From contig CAIWAD010000061.1 of assembly GCA_903910645.1 (NCBI GenBank), forward strand, positions 1 to 58,194: 58,194 nucleotides of DNA. The letters are read 5' to 3'. This DNA is from an uncultured bacterium. GTDB taxonomy: Bacteria; CAIWAD01. A program made the position numbers and the translations under genes. The notes under the pieces were generated by a model, which searched no databases, was not told where the DNA came from, and saw only the letters and a list, made by a program, of their open reading frames with translations. Positions 19,101 through 30,621 of the stretch are shown here, piece after piece. Within the stretch, counting starts at the first letter, position 1. Each line of letters begins with the position of its first letter.

Positions 19101-19500
19101 CCCCCACCCCCGCACCATCCACAGGGAATTGCTCTCCATCCATTCCAGCTTCCAGCAGAGGGATGTCCCGCAGGGCCCAACCCCGGGGCGGGCGATCCTC
19201 CCAAGCGGGCCCCAGCTGATCCAGGCTGGCCAGCTGGCACAGCTCGCTTAGCCCTTCCCGGCCTTCCGCCAGCACCAGGGCGCCACCCAGCCGAGGCAGG
19301 CGCAAACCCAGGATGGGGCGGATGGGCCTGCCCTCCCGGGCCAGCTCATCACTGGCCCGTTTCAGATCCACCATGCCATAGAGCCCGCGATCGTCGCACA
19401 GGCTTATGGCTGGCCAGCCCCGCTCCTGGGCGCCGCGAGCCAGCTCCGCCACGCTGTGGCAGCCGCGCCCGAAACTGAAGTGGCTGTGCAACTCCAGCAT
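16165..19500 (-). CDS. dnaE2: error-prone DNA polymerase III alpha-like subunit (DnaE2/ImuC)
   Basis: This 1111-residue protein is a C-family polymerase. Domains in order are PHP (LHSHFSFGRGCHSVAEL), palm/thumb with the catalytic PDIDLDFSWADRDEV near residue 433, fingers, helix-hairpin-helix (FSGLGDFRRRV) and an OB-fold end (IGWVFARKTIHTRTRHERM). It is the size of DnaE2 and lies next to imuB, the hallmark of the translesion mutasome; a replicative DnaE would usually be longer and elsewhere. It should extend past lesions and cause damage-induced mutation. GAGGA precedes the ATG. It is the last gene of a minus-strand set imuB - small membrane protein - dnaE2. An imuA gene is not present. Confidence 0.9.
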   Translation of the reverse strand: MLELHSHFSFGRGCHSVAELARGAQERGWPAISLCDDRGLYGMVDLKRASDELAREGRPIRPILGLRLPRLGGALVLAEGREGLSELCQLASLDQLGPAWEDRPPRGWALRDIPLLEAGMDGEQFPVDGAGVGAEGADEAREPEATAPLPPEAWRQALLEACGELRHSQLVLPAAALEFFCPAACSLFLPEGGRVSVALDPTRNRRQANALWQQARRLELPVLPHGVVDYLDAEHAGLHQRIRALHENRSREHILAAGQWNAQGHMPSPAEFFAPFSALPAARRRMEELWERCPLGVETGKLHLPRLPGSTGDDHERLSALCHQALPRFYPAPGPWRRRGPGGKPGCTGVVTLAQARERLASELEVISHLGFSGYFLVVHEITSFVRDRGLPMIGRGSAANSLVSHVLGFTEVDPLRHRLSFERFLNPWRSTPPDIDLDFSWADRDEVLRFVLERFGARHAALLCTTVTLGPRGALRELAKVEGLAGRELEELTRNFPRGPQDWEEELARTHRHGLDADSEPLRSLLPWVRRLVGLPRHLGIHVGGVLITPQPITHWLPLQRAGRGVTVTQLDMHPVEELGLLKIDLLAQRGLGVHADLVRQDRAAGREMPPFSPYELEREPATAALVREGRTMGCFYIESPGMQALLRKLRCGSFEDLVAASSIIRPGVSESGMMQAFIRHHRAVAATPPGEAWPVGFLHPLLRELLEDTYGVMVYQEDVMHVVAGLAGMSLAEADLLRRAMSGKGTDKVALATFEERYHRGCAARGVEPEVARELWRQISSFAGYAFCKAHSASFAVLSYRLAWYKAHRPAEFMAAVLSNQGGFFSSAAYVQEARRLGLRVLGPCVVHGQDRYVGQGHAPQETSDGGQLRVGLQQVKGLQLATRRRLFDQRARLPFSGLGDFRRRVEPSRGELEALIQAGALDALAGPGDPRERRPSLLWDLRAGRKAEGRASPGLFQEEAPSPAAGRWSWIELWSHERDALGYGISRHPLELFDFGELPQRCVRARDLWHCVGRPVEMIGWVFARKTIHTRTRHERMAFLSLEDATGTWEAVLFPACWERHALLLRGPGPFLLEGRVVVEAEEAMLEVEALRPAGRLSEWAAREAGAA

Positions 19501-19551
19501 GCCGTCCTCATTTGCTGGGTTCTCTCCGCAGGGATGGCAGGGGCGGCGCTT

Positions 19552-19758
19552 TTACCAGGCCGGAACGAAGAGACGGTGGATGCCGCGCGCGCCCAGGCGG
19601 AGGGCCTCCAGAGCCAGGAGGGCCAGCAAAGCCAGCACGGGAAGCAGATGCTCCATGCCAAGTTGCCAGGCGGCGCCGGTGCCTCGCAGGATATCCAGCG
19701 CACGACTGCGACGGGGAAGGGCCATCAGACCATGGGCCGTGTTGCTTAAGGTGTTCAT
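19552..19758 (-). CDS. 68-residue single-pass membrane protein inside the mutasome cassette
   Basis: This short frame lies between imuB (25 nt upstream) and dnaE2 (51 nt downstream) on the same strand. Its ATG is preceded by CGGAG at a 6-nt spacing, which supports translation. The protein has a basic, amphipathic N-terminal half (LMALPRRSRALDILRG), one strong hydrophobic helix (MEHLLPVLALLALLALEAL, about residues 35-53), and a short basic tail ending FVPAW. I recognise no family. Small SOS-induced membrane proteins such as Caulobacter SidA or Bacillus YneA block cell division, and such a role here is only a hypothesis based on position. It could also be a non-functional translated spacer. Confidence 0.6.
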   Translation of the reverse strand: MNTLSNTAHGLMALPRRSRALDILRGTGAAWQLGMEHLLPVLALLALLALEALRLGARGIHRLFVPAW

Positions 19759-19783
19759 GATGCACTCCGAGTTGTGTTCTGTC

Positions 19784-21034
19784 TCATGCGGCGCGGGGCC
19801 CGCTGTTCGGCCCGGATGCCAGACGCAGCGCGCCCGTTCCCAGGGAGATGCTGCCCGGCCCCCAGCGTCGCCGCAGCTGCAACAGGGCCTGATCCAGCAA
19901 GCGCTCCCGGCTTTCGGCTTCCCGTGCCAGGGGGCGGGCCAGGGGCGCAAGGGAGAGGGCTGACGCGAAGAGGCGCAGCTGGCTGCTGTCTTTTTCCGTG
20001 TCCAGGCTGATGCTCAGCTCGCGCACCCGCAGGCGGCGTGCATCCAGGGCTTCGCCAAGCAGGCGGCGTCCGGTTCGGCGCAGGCACTGGCGACGGCTTT
20101 CCTCATGCTGGGGGCGCAGACGGGCATGACGTGTTTGGCGCAAACCGTCGTTCCAAAGCAGGGTTAGCTCCACGGATTGAGGCGCGCGCCCCGCTTCCCG
20201 GGCGCGGCCCAGCACCACCTCCAGCACCTCCAGCAGGTGGCTTTCCAGCAAAGCGGGATCGGCGCTGTCGGCGGACAGACGCTGGGAGGCCTGCAGGGGT
20301 GCGGTGGTGGGATCCTCGGCGGTGCCATGGTCATCCAACTGGCCAAGCAGGGCGCTGAGGCGCCGGGCGGGCATGCCATAGAGGCGTTGAAGTTGGGAAG
20401 GGCTCAGTGTCCGGGCTTCGCCCACGGTGCGTACCCCCACCTCACCCAGGGCGCGCAGAAGGGAGGAGCTCAGCTCTGGCAGGCCCGCCAGGGGAAAGCC
20501 ATCCAGCAGGCTGCGTTCCGCTTCTCCTTGAGCGGCGTGCCACTCACCGGCCCGGGCCCTGCGGCAGAGCAGGCGCGCCGCCAAAGGTGAGGATCCAATG
20601 CCCACGGCGGCCAGCAGGCCTTCTTCGCGGCTCAAAGAGTCCAGCAGGTGCCGGGCCAGACCCTCTTCATGGGGAAAGAGCAGGGTGGAGCCCCGCAGGT
20701 TGAGCAGGAAGGTGGCCCCCCTTTCCTCCCGCGCACCGGGGAGGAGGGCTGCCAGACGGGTGCGCACCGCCTCCAGCAAGGCTTGGACCCGTTCCGCCCG
20801 CCCCTCCACCACCAGCAGGCCGGGATGGCGGCGCAGCCACGCGGCCAGCGTTTCCCCAGGCCTTCCAGTGGCTTCCAGCGCGGGGGAGAGCCCCAGCACC
20901 TGGGAACGCGGTTCCCGCCCGGTGGCCACCACAAAAGCCTGTTCCCGCAGGGCGGGATTGAGCCGCATCTCCACCTGGGCGAGGAGGTGGGGCAGTCGAA
21001 GGGCCAAGTGGCGCGATAAGGAGATACTGTCCAT
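19784..21034 (-). CDS. imuB: ImuB, catalytically inactive Y-family polymerase
   Basis: This 416-residue Y-family-like protein has lost the polymerase carboxylates. Where DinB has VDMDAFFASVE it reads LRLPHLLAQVE, and the later DE pair is replaced by LNLRGSTLLF. That, with adjacent dnaE2, marks it as ImuB, the scaffold that links DnaE2 to the sliding clamp. A clamp-binding-type motif QLRLF is seen at residues 351-355. The little-finger region and a helix-hairpin-helix (LGEVGVRTVGEARTLSPSQLQRLYG) are intact. The start at 21034 is chosen because ImuB proteins begin this close to the LxLPHLxAQVE motif; there is no visible ribosome binding site, only a palindrome touching the ATG. Confidence 0.85.
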   Translation of the reverse strand: MDSISLSRHLALRLPHLLAQVEMRLNPALREQAFVVATGREPRSQVLGLSPALEATGRPGETLAAWLRRHPGLLVVEGRAERVQALLEAVRTRLAALLPGAREERGATFLLNLRGSTLLFPHEEGLARHLLDSLSREEGLLAAVGIGSSPLAARLLCRRARAGEWHAAQGEAERSLLDGFPLAGLPELSSSLLRALGEVGVRTVGEARTLSPSQLQRLYGMPARRLSALLGQLDDHGTAEDPTTAPLQASQRLSADSADPALLESHLLEVLEVVLGRAREAGRAPQSVELTLLWNDGLRQTRHARLRPQHEESRRQCLRRTGRRLLGEALDARRLRVRELSISLDTEKDSSQLRLFASALSLAPLARPLAREAESRERLLDQALLQLRRRWGPGSISLGTGALRLASGPNSGPRAA

Positions 21035-21057
21035 TTGTTCACAAAGATGTGAACAAA
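21034..21057 (-). promoter_or_regulatory. palindrome at the imuB start codon, probable SOS-type operator
   Basis: Arms TTTGTTCAC and GTGAACAAA, 9 bp each and perfect, are separated by 6 nt; one arm runs into the ATG itself. On the minus strand the centre reads CATCTTTG, resembling the TA[C/T]CTT boxes of other promoters here, so the operator may cover the -10 region of a leaderless transcript. The half-site GTTC/GAAC recalls LexA boxes of several phyla but does not match a standard spacing. Confidence 0.6.
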
Positions 21058-21090
21058 AATGAGAGGAGTCAAGCCCGGAAGTGATCAGCC

Positions 21091-21154
21091 TGTCATTTCC
21101 GCGAAAGTGGGAGTCCATGCGGACAAGAGATCCCAGCGCTCGCTGGGATGACAG
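21091..21154 (+). repeat. dispersed double-hairpin repeat, copy 2
   Basis: TGTCATTTCCGCGAAAGTGG begins the element; a linker with GACAAGAGATCCC follows, then the second hairpin CCCAGCG/CGCTGGG and closing ATGACA. It lies between the imuB start and the ispG 3' end. A further shared motif, AATCCGAG followed by CGAGAG, lies about 35-55 nt downstream here and also after copy 3. Confidence 0.85.
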
Positions 21155-21230
21155 TCTGCGAGAACCGCTGGCGCCGCGAAGGAATCCGAGGTTCGAGAAC
21201 GAGAGATCTGCGGCGAGAACAGCCCTTGAA

Positions 21231-23135
<1,905 letters not shown>

Positions 23136-23352
23136 CCACAGGCCTTTCGTGAACCTGATGGCAATCTATCGCCGCTTGCCGGAAAGGGCAACGGCGCCTG
23201 AGAACTAGTGGAGCGCTTCATGTGACGCCTGGGAGCCTCCCACAGAGAGTTGGCCCGGGCACGAACTGGCCAGGATCCAGCGGATCAGCCGATGCTGTCC
23301 ATGTGCTGAAGGTCCAGCGGGCTCCACCCGCGCCGGAGACCCTTTCAAACCT

Positions 23353-23358
23353 TATCTT
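23353..23358 (+). promoter_or_regulatory. possible -10 element (TATCTT) of pfkA
   Basis: ACCTTATCTTCAC lies 64 nt before the pfkA start in the 286-nt ispG/pfkA divergent region. No good -35 box accompanies it. The rest of that region shows no gene. Confidence 0.3.
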
Positions 23359-23421
23359 CACAGGCCGCTTCCATGGAAAAAGCGGCCATGATAGACCCCC
23401 GCACCGGCACAGGAGGACAAG

Positions 23422-24555
23422 GTGCCCACGGAATTGCCCCGCGACATCCATCGTATTGCCATTTCCACTTCCGGCGGCGACGCGCCGGGATTGAACGCAG
23501 TCATCCGCGGCGTCACCAAGGCCGCCATCCTCAAGCACCGCTGGGAAGTGGTGGGCTTGCTCAATGGGCTGGAAGGCCTGGTTGACACCACCCGCACCGT
23601 GCAACTGGGGCTGGAACAGGTGCGTGGTCTGCTCTCCCGCGGCGGCACGGTGCTGGGCGCGGCCTCCCATGGCAATCCCTTTTCCCGCAGCGTGGTGAAG
23701 GATGGCCAGGCCGTGGTGGAGGATCTTCGTCCCCTTCTGGTGAAGAATTTCCGCTATCTGGGCCTGGACGCCCTGGTGTGCATTGGCGGTGAAGGCACCA
23801 TGAAGATCGCCGCCATGCTGGGGGAAATGGGCATCCCAGTGGTGGGCGTGCCCAAGACCATAGACAACGATTTGGCGGGAACGGAACTCACCTTTGGCTT
23901 CCACACCGCGGTGCAAACCGCCATGGAGGCCCTGGACCGCTTGCAGACCACGGCGGCCAGCCACCATCGCGTGATGATCCTGGAGCTCATGGGTCGCTAC
24001 GCGGGCTGGATCTCCCTCATGGCCGGCCTGGCTGGCGACGCCGACATCATCCTTGTGCCGGAGATTCCCTTCGACATGCAGGAGGTGGTGGACACGGTGC
24101 TGCGCCGCAACCGGCGCGGGGCCAGTTTCTCCATCATCGTGGTGGCGGAAGGCGCGCGCGAGAAAGAGGGCGACCTGCATGTGCTGCGCCACGCCACGGA
24201 AGGCACTTATGCCAATGAGCGCCTGGGCGGCATTGGAGGCTGGCTGGCGGACCGCATTCACGAGCAGACGGGCCTGGAGTGCCGCAGCACGGTGCTTGGC
24301 CACATCCAGCGCGGCGGCTCGCCCATCGCCTTCGACCGCATCCTGGCCACCAAGTTCGGCGTGAAGGCCGTGGGCATGATCGCCAAGGGCCGCTTCAACC
24401 ACCTGGCCGTGCTGGAGAACGGGGAGATTGTCGCCCGGCCCTTCAGCGAAGTGGTGGACCGCGAGAAGAATGTGGATCCCGACGGACAAACCGTGCGTTA
24501 CGCCGAGCGGCTGGGCATCAACTTCGGGCGGCTCAACCGCGAAGTGCGCATTTGA
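23422..24555 (+). CDS. pfkA: ATP-dependent 6-phosphofructokinase
   Basis: This 377-residue PFK phosphorylates fructose-6-phosphate, the committed step of glycolysis. The phosphoryl-donor site reads GGEGT with Gly125, the residue typical of ATP users (PPi-dependent enzymes have Asp), while PKTIDND with Lys145 follows the long clade-III type. Substrate motifs MGRYAGW, PEIPF and HIQRGGSP are present. It begins with GTG, fixed by a perfect AGGAGG 6 nt upstream. Its stop overlaps the ATG of the HD-GYP gene by one base (TGATG), so the two are coupled. Confidence 0.92.
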   Translation: MPTELPRDIHRIAISTSGGDAPGLNAVIRGVTKAAILKHRWEVVGLLNGLEGLVDTTRTVQLGLEQVRGLLSRGGTVLGAASHGNPFSRSVVKDGQAVVEDLRPLLVKNFRYLGLDALVCIGGEGTMKIAAMLGEMGIPVVGVPKTIDNDLAGTELTFGFHTAVQTAMEALDRLQTTAASHHRVMILELMGRYAGWISLMAGLAGDADIILVPEIPFDMQEVVDTVLRRNRRGASFSIIVVAEGAREKEGDLHVLRHATEGTYANERLGGIGGWLADRIHEQTGLECRSTVLGHIQRGGSPIAFDRILATKFGVKAVGMIAKGRFNHLAVLENGEIVARPFSEVVDREKNVDPDGQTVRYAERLGINFGRLNREVRI

Positions 24556-25709
24556 TGAGCGGCGCCCAGCACATCCGTGTGGACCAGCTCAAACTGGGCA
24601 GTCGCCTGGCGGGCGATGTGCTGGAAACAGGTGCCGACGGCCAATCCGTGCTGCTTTACGCGGCGGGGCAGGTCATCAACACCGAGTGGCAGCTGAACCG
24701 CCTGCGCGAGTCGGGAGCCCTGGTGGTGCCCGTGGCGCCGGACAGCGTGCGTGAGCCGGTGGCGACGTTCAGCGCCGCTGAGCATCGTGCCTTGCTGATG
24801 GAGCAGCGGCGGCGCGTGGACGATGCCCGTCCGGCGGAAGCCCAAGCCGAGGCCGGTGTGCTGCGTTTCCTGGAGCAGATCCAGACAGGCAGCGGGCACG
24901 AAGTGGATCAGCGCGTGCTGCTGGACCAGGTGGACCACCTGAGCCGCCAGGGTCGGCAGTCGCCGGAGTTGCTGGATGTGCTCTGCCTGCTGCGCGAGGC
25001 ATCGCCCCGCCTGTTCCGCCACAGCCGCAATGTGGCCTCTCTTGCCCTGCGCGTCTCCCTGTATCGCCAGCCCGATGTCAGCGACGAGGATCTGCGCCGG
25101 GTGGTGATGGCCGGCCTGTTGCACGATGTGGGCATGGTGCACTGCCTTGGTCTGGATCAGCTGAACGAAGGCGAGGTGGACGAGACCTCCGAACTCTTCC
25201 GCGATCATCCGGACTTTGGCGTGGGCATTGTGCTGGAAATGGGCGGCGTGCCCACGGAGGTGCGCCGCGTGGTGGCCGAACACCACGAGCGCCTGCACGG
25301 GAACGGCTTTCCCAATGAACTGGGGGGGCGGGACATCCACCCCATGGCCGAGTTGATTGGACTGTGCGACACCTATGAAAGGCTCACCCACGGCATCACC
25401 TATCGGCGGGCCCTGTCGCCGGTGGCCGCGCTGAACCTCATCCAGGGCTGGGCCCGGCGCGAGTTCCACGAGGAGCTGGTGCTGGCCTTCACCCGCGCCC
25501 TGGGGCCCTGGCCCATTGGCGCACCGGTGGAGCTGGACAACGGCCTGAAGGGGCGTGTCATGTCCCGGGTGAACCCTTTCGCGCCGCTGGTGGCCTGCCG
25601 CGCCGCGGATGGCGGCCTTCAGCTGGTGGACTGCGCCCGCGAAGGTCTCTCCGTGCGCCGTGGTCTGGCTCCCGCCCAGGCGGAGCTGCACCCCACGGAG
25701 ATTTTCTAA
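24555..25709 (+). CDS. HD-GYP-type phosphohydrolase domain protein
   Basis: This 384-residue protein has an N-terminal DUF3391-like region (about 1-150) and a C-terminal HD-GYP-like domain (about 155-310). The metal-binding His-Asp is in AGLLHDVGM, followed by DHPDFGVGIV and HHERLHGNGFPNELGG, where the third residue of the GYP triplet block reads GFP instead of GYP. Such proteins degrade cyclic di-GMP or related cyclic dinucleotides. It ends with a short beta region (IGAPVELDNGLKGRV). Overlap with the PFK stop suggests shared expression, though no direct metabolic link is known. The altered GYP means activity is not certain. Confidence 0.8.
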   Translation: MSGAQHIRVDQLKLGSRLAGDVLETGADGQSVLLYAAGQVINTEWQLNRLRESGALVVPVAPDSVREPVATFSAAEHRALLMEQRRRVDDARPAEAQAEAGVLRFLEQIQTGSGHEVDQRVLLDQVDHLSRQGRQSPELLDVLCLLREASPRLFRHSRNVASLALRVSLYRQPDVSDEDLRRVVMAGLLHDVGMVHCLGLDQLNEGEVDETSELFRDHPDFGVGIVLEMGGVPTEVRRVVAEHHERLHGNGFPNELGGRDIHPMAELIGLCDTYERLTHGITYRRALSPVAALNLIQGWARREFHEELVLAFTRALGPWPIGAPVELDNGLKGRVMSRVNPFAPLVACRAADGGLQLVDCAREGLSVRRGLAPAQAELHPTEIF

Positions 25710-25739
25710 GCCGTGTTCGTGACATTCCAACGGGAGAAG

Positions 25740-25760
25740 AGCGCCGCCCTCCGCGGCGCT
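25740..25760 (+). terminator. hairpin after the pfkA operon, weak terminator
   Basis: Arms AGCGCCGC and GCGGCGCT with a 5-nt loop are followed only by TCGCTTT. It lies 30 nt after the HD-GYP stop and before kdsB. Confidence 0.5.
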
Positions 25761-25795
25761 TCGCTTTGGGTTGGGAAAGGGATGGAAAAGTCGGC

Positions 25796-28173
<2,378 letters not shown>

Positions 28174-28187
28174 AGGAAGGAGTCTCC

Positions 28188-29048
28188 ATGTTCCGCACCA
28201 TCCGCGTGGGAAATCTGACCATTGGCGGCGGGCCGCTGGCCCTAATCGCCGGACCCTGCGTCATTGAAAGCCGCGATGTCTGCCTGCAGGTGGCGGAGCA
28301 CGCCAAGGGCCTGGCCGACGCCCTGGGTCTGCCGCTTATTTTCAAGAGCAGCTACACCAAGGACAACCGCAGCACCATCACCAGCTACCAGGGCCCCGGC
28401 CTGGAGGAAGGCCTGAAAGTGCTTCAGGAGGTGAAGGACACCTTCGGCATTCCCGTCTTGAGTGATGTGCACACCCCAGAGGAGTGCGCTCCGGCGGCGG
28501 AGGTGCTGGATGTGCTGCAGATTCCCGCCTACCTGTCCATGCAGAGCAGCCTGGTCATTGCCGCCGCCCGCACGGGAAAAGCGGTGAATGTGAAGAAGGG
28601 CCAGTTTCTGCATCCCCTGGACATGCGCAATGTGGTGGGGAAGATTGAGGCCTGCGGCAACCCCAACATCCTCCTTACGGAGCGGGGCACCTGCCTGGGC
28701 TACCACAACCTGGTGGCGGACATGCGCAGCCTGCCCATGATGCGCAGCCTGGGCTATCCCGTGGTCTTCGACCCCACCCACACCGTGCGCAAGTACGGCG
28801 TGAGCAGCGCGGATCCCGCCGGAGGCGAGCCCCAGTACATTCCGCACCTCACCCGGGCGGGCGTGGCGGCGGGAGTGGACGTGCTCTTCATCGAAACCCA
28901 TCCGGATCCCGCCAGCGCCCTGTGCGATGCCGCCAGCATGCTGCCCATGTCCCGCCTGCGGGCCTTGATGGAAGACTGCGTGCGCATCCACGACATCGCC
29001 CGCGCCGCGGACAACCGGCCCTTTGAAAGCTGCGGGTTGCCCGCGTGA
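28188..29048 (+). CDS. kdsA: Kdo-8-phosphate synthase
   Basis: KdsA (286 residues) condenses arabinose-5-phosphate with phosphoenolpyruvate to Kdo-8-phosphate. Family motifs include LIAGPCVIESRD, FKSSYTKDNR (family FKASFDKANR), VLSDVHTPEE, GQFLHPLDMRNVV and FIETHPDPASALCDA. The Cys in AGPCVIES is at a usual position; the classical metal-binding residue at the start of the chain would decide metal dependence. AAGGAG is close upstream. The stop overlaps the GTG of kdsC. Confidence 0.95.
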   Translation: MFRTIRVGNLTIGGGPLALIAGPCVIESRDVCLQVAEHAKGLADALGLPLIFKSSYTKDNRSTITSYQGPGLEEGLKVLQEVKDTFGIPVLSDVHTPEECAPAAEVLDVLQIPAYLSMQSSLVIAAARTGKAVNVKKGQFLHPLDMRNVVGKIEACGNPNILLTERGTCLGYHNLVADMRSLPMMRSLGYPVVFDPTHTVRKYGVSSADPAGGEPQYIPHLTRAGVAAGVDVLFIETHPDPASALCDAASMLPMSRLRALMEDCVRIHDIARAADNRPFESCGLPA

Positions 29049-29614
29049 AAGACCTTGCCCCGGAAGAGCTGATCCGCCGCGCCCGCGCCCTGCGTCTGCT
29101 GGTGCTGGATGTGGACGGCGTACTCACCGACGGGCGCATCGTGCTTGGCGTGGAGGAGGAACTGAAGGCCTTCCACGCCCAGGATGGCCTGGGTATCACC
29201 CTGGCCCGGGAGGCGGGGCTGGCCGTGGGCATCATCACGGGCCGCAGCAGCCGGTGCGTGGCCCGCCGCGCCGCGGAGTTGAAGGTGGACCATCTGGTGC
29301 AGGGGCGTCCGGACAAGGATGCCGCCCTGAGTGAGCTGCTGGAAAGCCTGGGCTTGGGTGACCACCAGCTGGCAGCCATGGGCGACGACTGGATCGATCT
29401 GCCCATGCTGCGTCGCGCGGCCCTGGCGGCCTGTCCAGCGGACGCCCGGCCGGAGCTGGCCGGACACTGTCATGTCATGGCCTCCGCCAGGGGCGGGCAG
29501 GGTGCCGTGCGGGACTTCGTGGATCTTTTGCTGAAGGCCCGTGGCCAGCACAAGGATTTGCTGGAGCGCTACCTGATGGGCCGGGGCCCCGCGGCCTCCG
29601 CCCAGGGGCAATAG
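29045..29614 (+). CDS. kdsC: Kdo-8-phosphate phosphatase
   Basis: This 189-residue HAD phosphatase hydrolyses Kdo-8-phosphate to Kdo. HAD motif I is LDVDGVLTDG (Asp nucleophile and acid/base), motif II ITGRSS, then the lysine in RPDKDAAL and motif IV GDDWIDLPML, all matching KdsC. The start is a GTG inside the kdsA stop (GTGA), implying coupled translation. No cap domain is present, as in KdsC tetramers. Confidence 0.93.
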   Translation: MKDLAPEELIRRARALRLLVLDVDGVLTDGRIVLGVEEELKAFHAQDGLGITLAREAGLAVGIITGRSSRCVARRAAELKVDHLVQGRPDKDAALSELLESLGLGDHQLAAMGDDWIDLPMLRRAALAACPADARPELAGHCHVMASARGGQGAVRDFVDLLLKARGQHKDLLERYLMGRGPAASAQGQ

Positions 29615-29622
29615 GAGAGGAC

Positions 29623-30621
29623 ATGGATCACGAGCTGGAGATCCTGCGGCAGGTGGTTGCCATTGAGCGCCAGGCCCTGGAGCGCCTGGAGGCCCGCATG
29701 GACACCTCCTTTGTGCGCGCCGTGGATCTCATTCTGGAGATCAGCGGCGGAGGCGGGGCGGAGGGCCGTGGTCCCACCTGTCCCGGTCGCCTGATTGTGT
29801 GCGGGCTGGGCAAGTCCGGCTTCATTGCCCGCAAAATTGCCGCCACCATGACCTCCACCGGCACACCCGCCTTCTTCGTTCATCCCATTGAAGGAGCCCA
29901 CGGGGACTTCGGCCTGATCCAACCCGGGGACGGCGCCTTGGTGATCAGCAAGTCCGGCGCCGGAGAGGAGCTGAACACGCTCTTGCCGTTCCTGAAGCGG
30001 CGCGGCGTTCCCGTTGTCGCCATCACCCACGATCTGGAGAGTCCGCTGGCCCGCCATGCCGATGTGCTGCTGGACGCCTCCATTGAACAGGAGGCCTGCC
30101 CCAACGGCGTGGCGCCCACCACCAGCAGCACGCTGGCCCTGGTGATCGGCGACGCGCTGGCCGTGGCCCTCATGCGCCGCCGGGGCTTCACCCGTGAGGA
30201 CTTCGCCTTCTTCCATCCCGCCGGAGCCTTGGGCCGCCAGTTGTTGCTCAGCGTGGGCGATGCCCTGCCGGCGGACCGTGGCCTGCCTTGCGTGGCCCTG
30301 GACACGCCCTTGCCGGAGGTCATCCTCAGCATCTCCACCAGCCGCTGCGGGGCCACTGCGGTGATGGACGGGGATCGGCTGGCCGGCCTCATCACCGATG
30401 GCGATCTGCGCCGCCACATGCTGCAGGCCGAGGATCTGCGCCACTTGCCCGCCCGCGAGCTCATGAGTCCGCATCCCAAGACCATGGAGGCCGCCCGCTT
30501 GGCGGTGGAGGCCCTGCGGGTGTTGAACCAGCACAAGATCCAACAGCTGGTGGTGCTGGAGAAGGGGCGTCCAGTGGGCATCCTTCACCTGCACGACCTG
30601 CTGGCCCAGGGCATTCGCTGA
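29623..30621 (+). CDS. kdsD: arabinose-5-phosphate isomerase
   Basis: KdsD (332 residues) converts ribulose-5-phosphate to arabinose-5-phosphate for KdsA. An N-terminal SIS domain carries VCGLGKSGFIARKIAAT, FFVHPIEGAHGDFG and SKSGAGEELNTLLPF, with the TPTTSSTLAL-like stretch reading APTTSSTLAL. Two CBS domains follow (about 205-265 and 270-332). AGGAG is 5 nt before the ATG. Its stop overlaps the lptC start. Confidence 0.94.
   Translation: MDHELEILRQVVAIERQALERLEARMDTSFVRAVDLILEISGGGGAEGRGPTCPGRLIVCGLGKSGFIARKIAATMTSTGTPAFFVHPIEGAHGDFGLIQPGDGALVISKSGAGEELNTLLPFLKRRGVPVVAITHDLESPLARHADVLLDASIEQEACPNGVAPTTSSTLALVIGDALAVALMRRRGFTREDFAFFHPAGALGRQLLLSVGDALPADRGLPCVALDTPLPEVILSISTSRCGATAVMDGDRLAGLITDGDLRRHMLQAEDLRHLPARELMSPHPKTMEAARLAVEALRVLNQHKIQQLVVLEKGRPVGILHLHDLLAQGIR

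Noticed and set aside
21034-21057. Assignment of the imuB palindrome to a standard LexA box
   Set aside because: GAAC-N4-GTTC (Gram-positive) and GTTC-N7-GTTC (alpha-proteobacterial) do not fit the GTTC-N10-GAAC layout, so only a general operator call is made.
25766-25795. Upstream start for kdsB at 25766
   Set aside because: The family begins within a few residues of VIPARFASTR, and a GGAAAAG purine run sits at the right distance before 25796.
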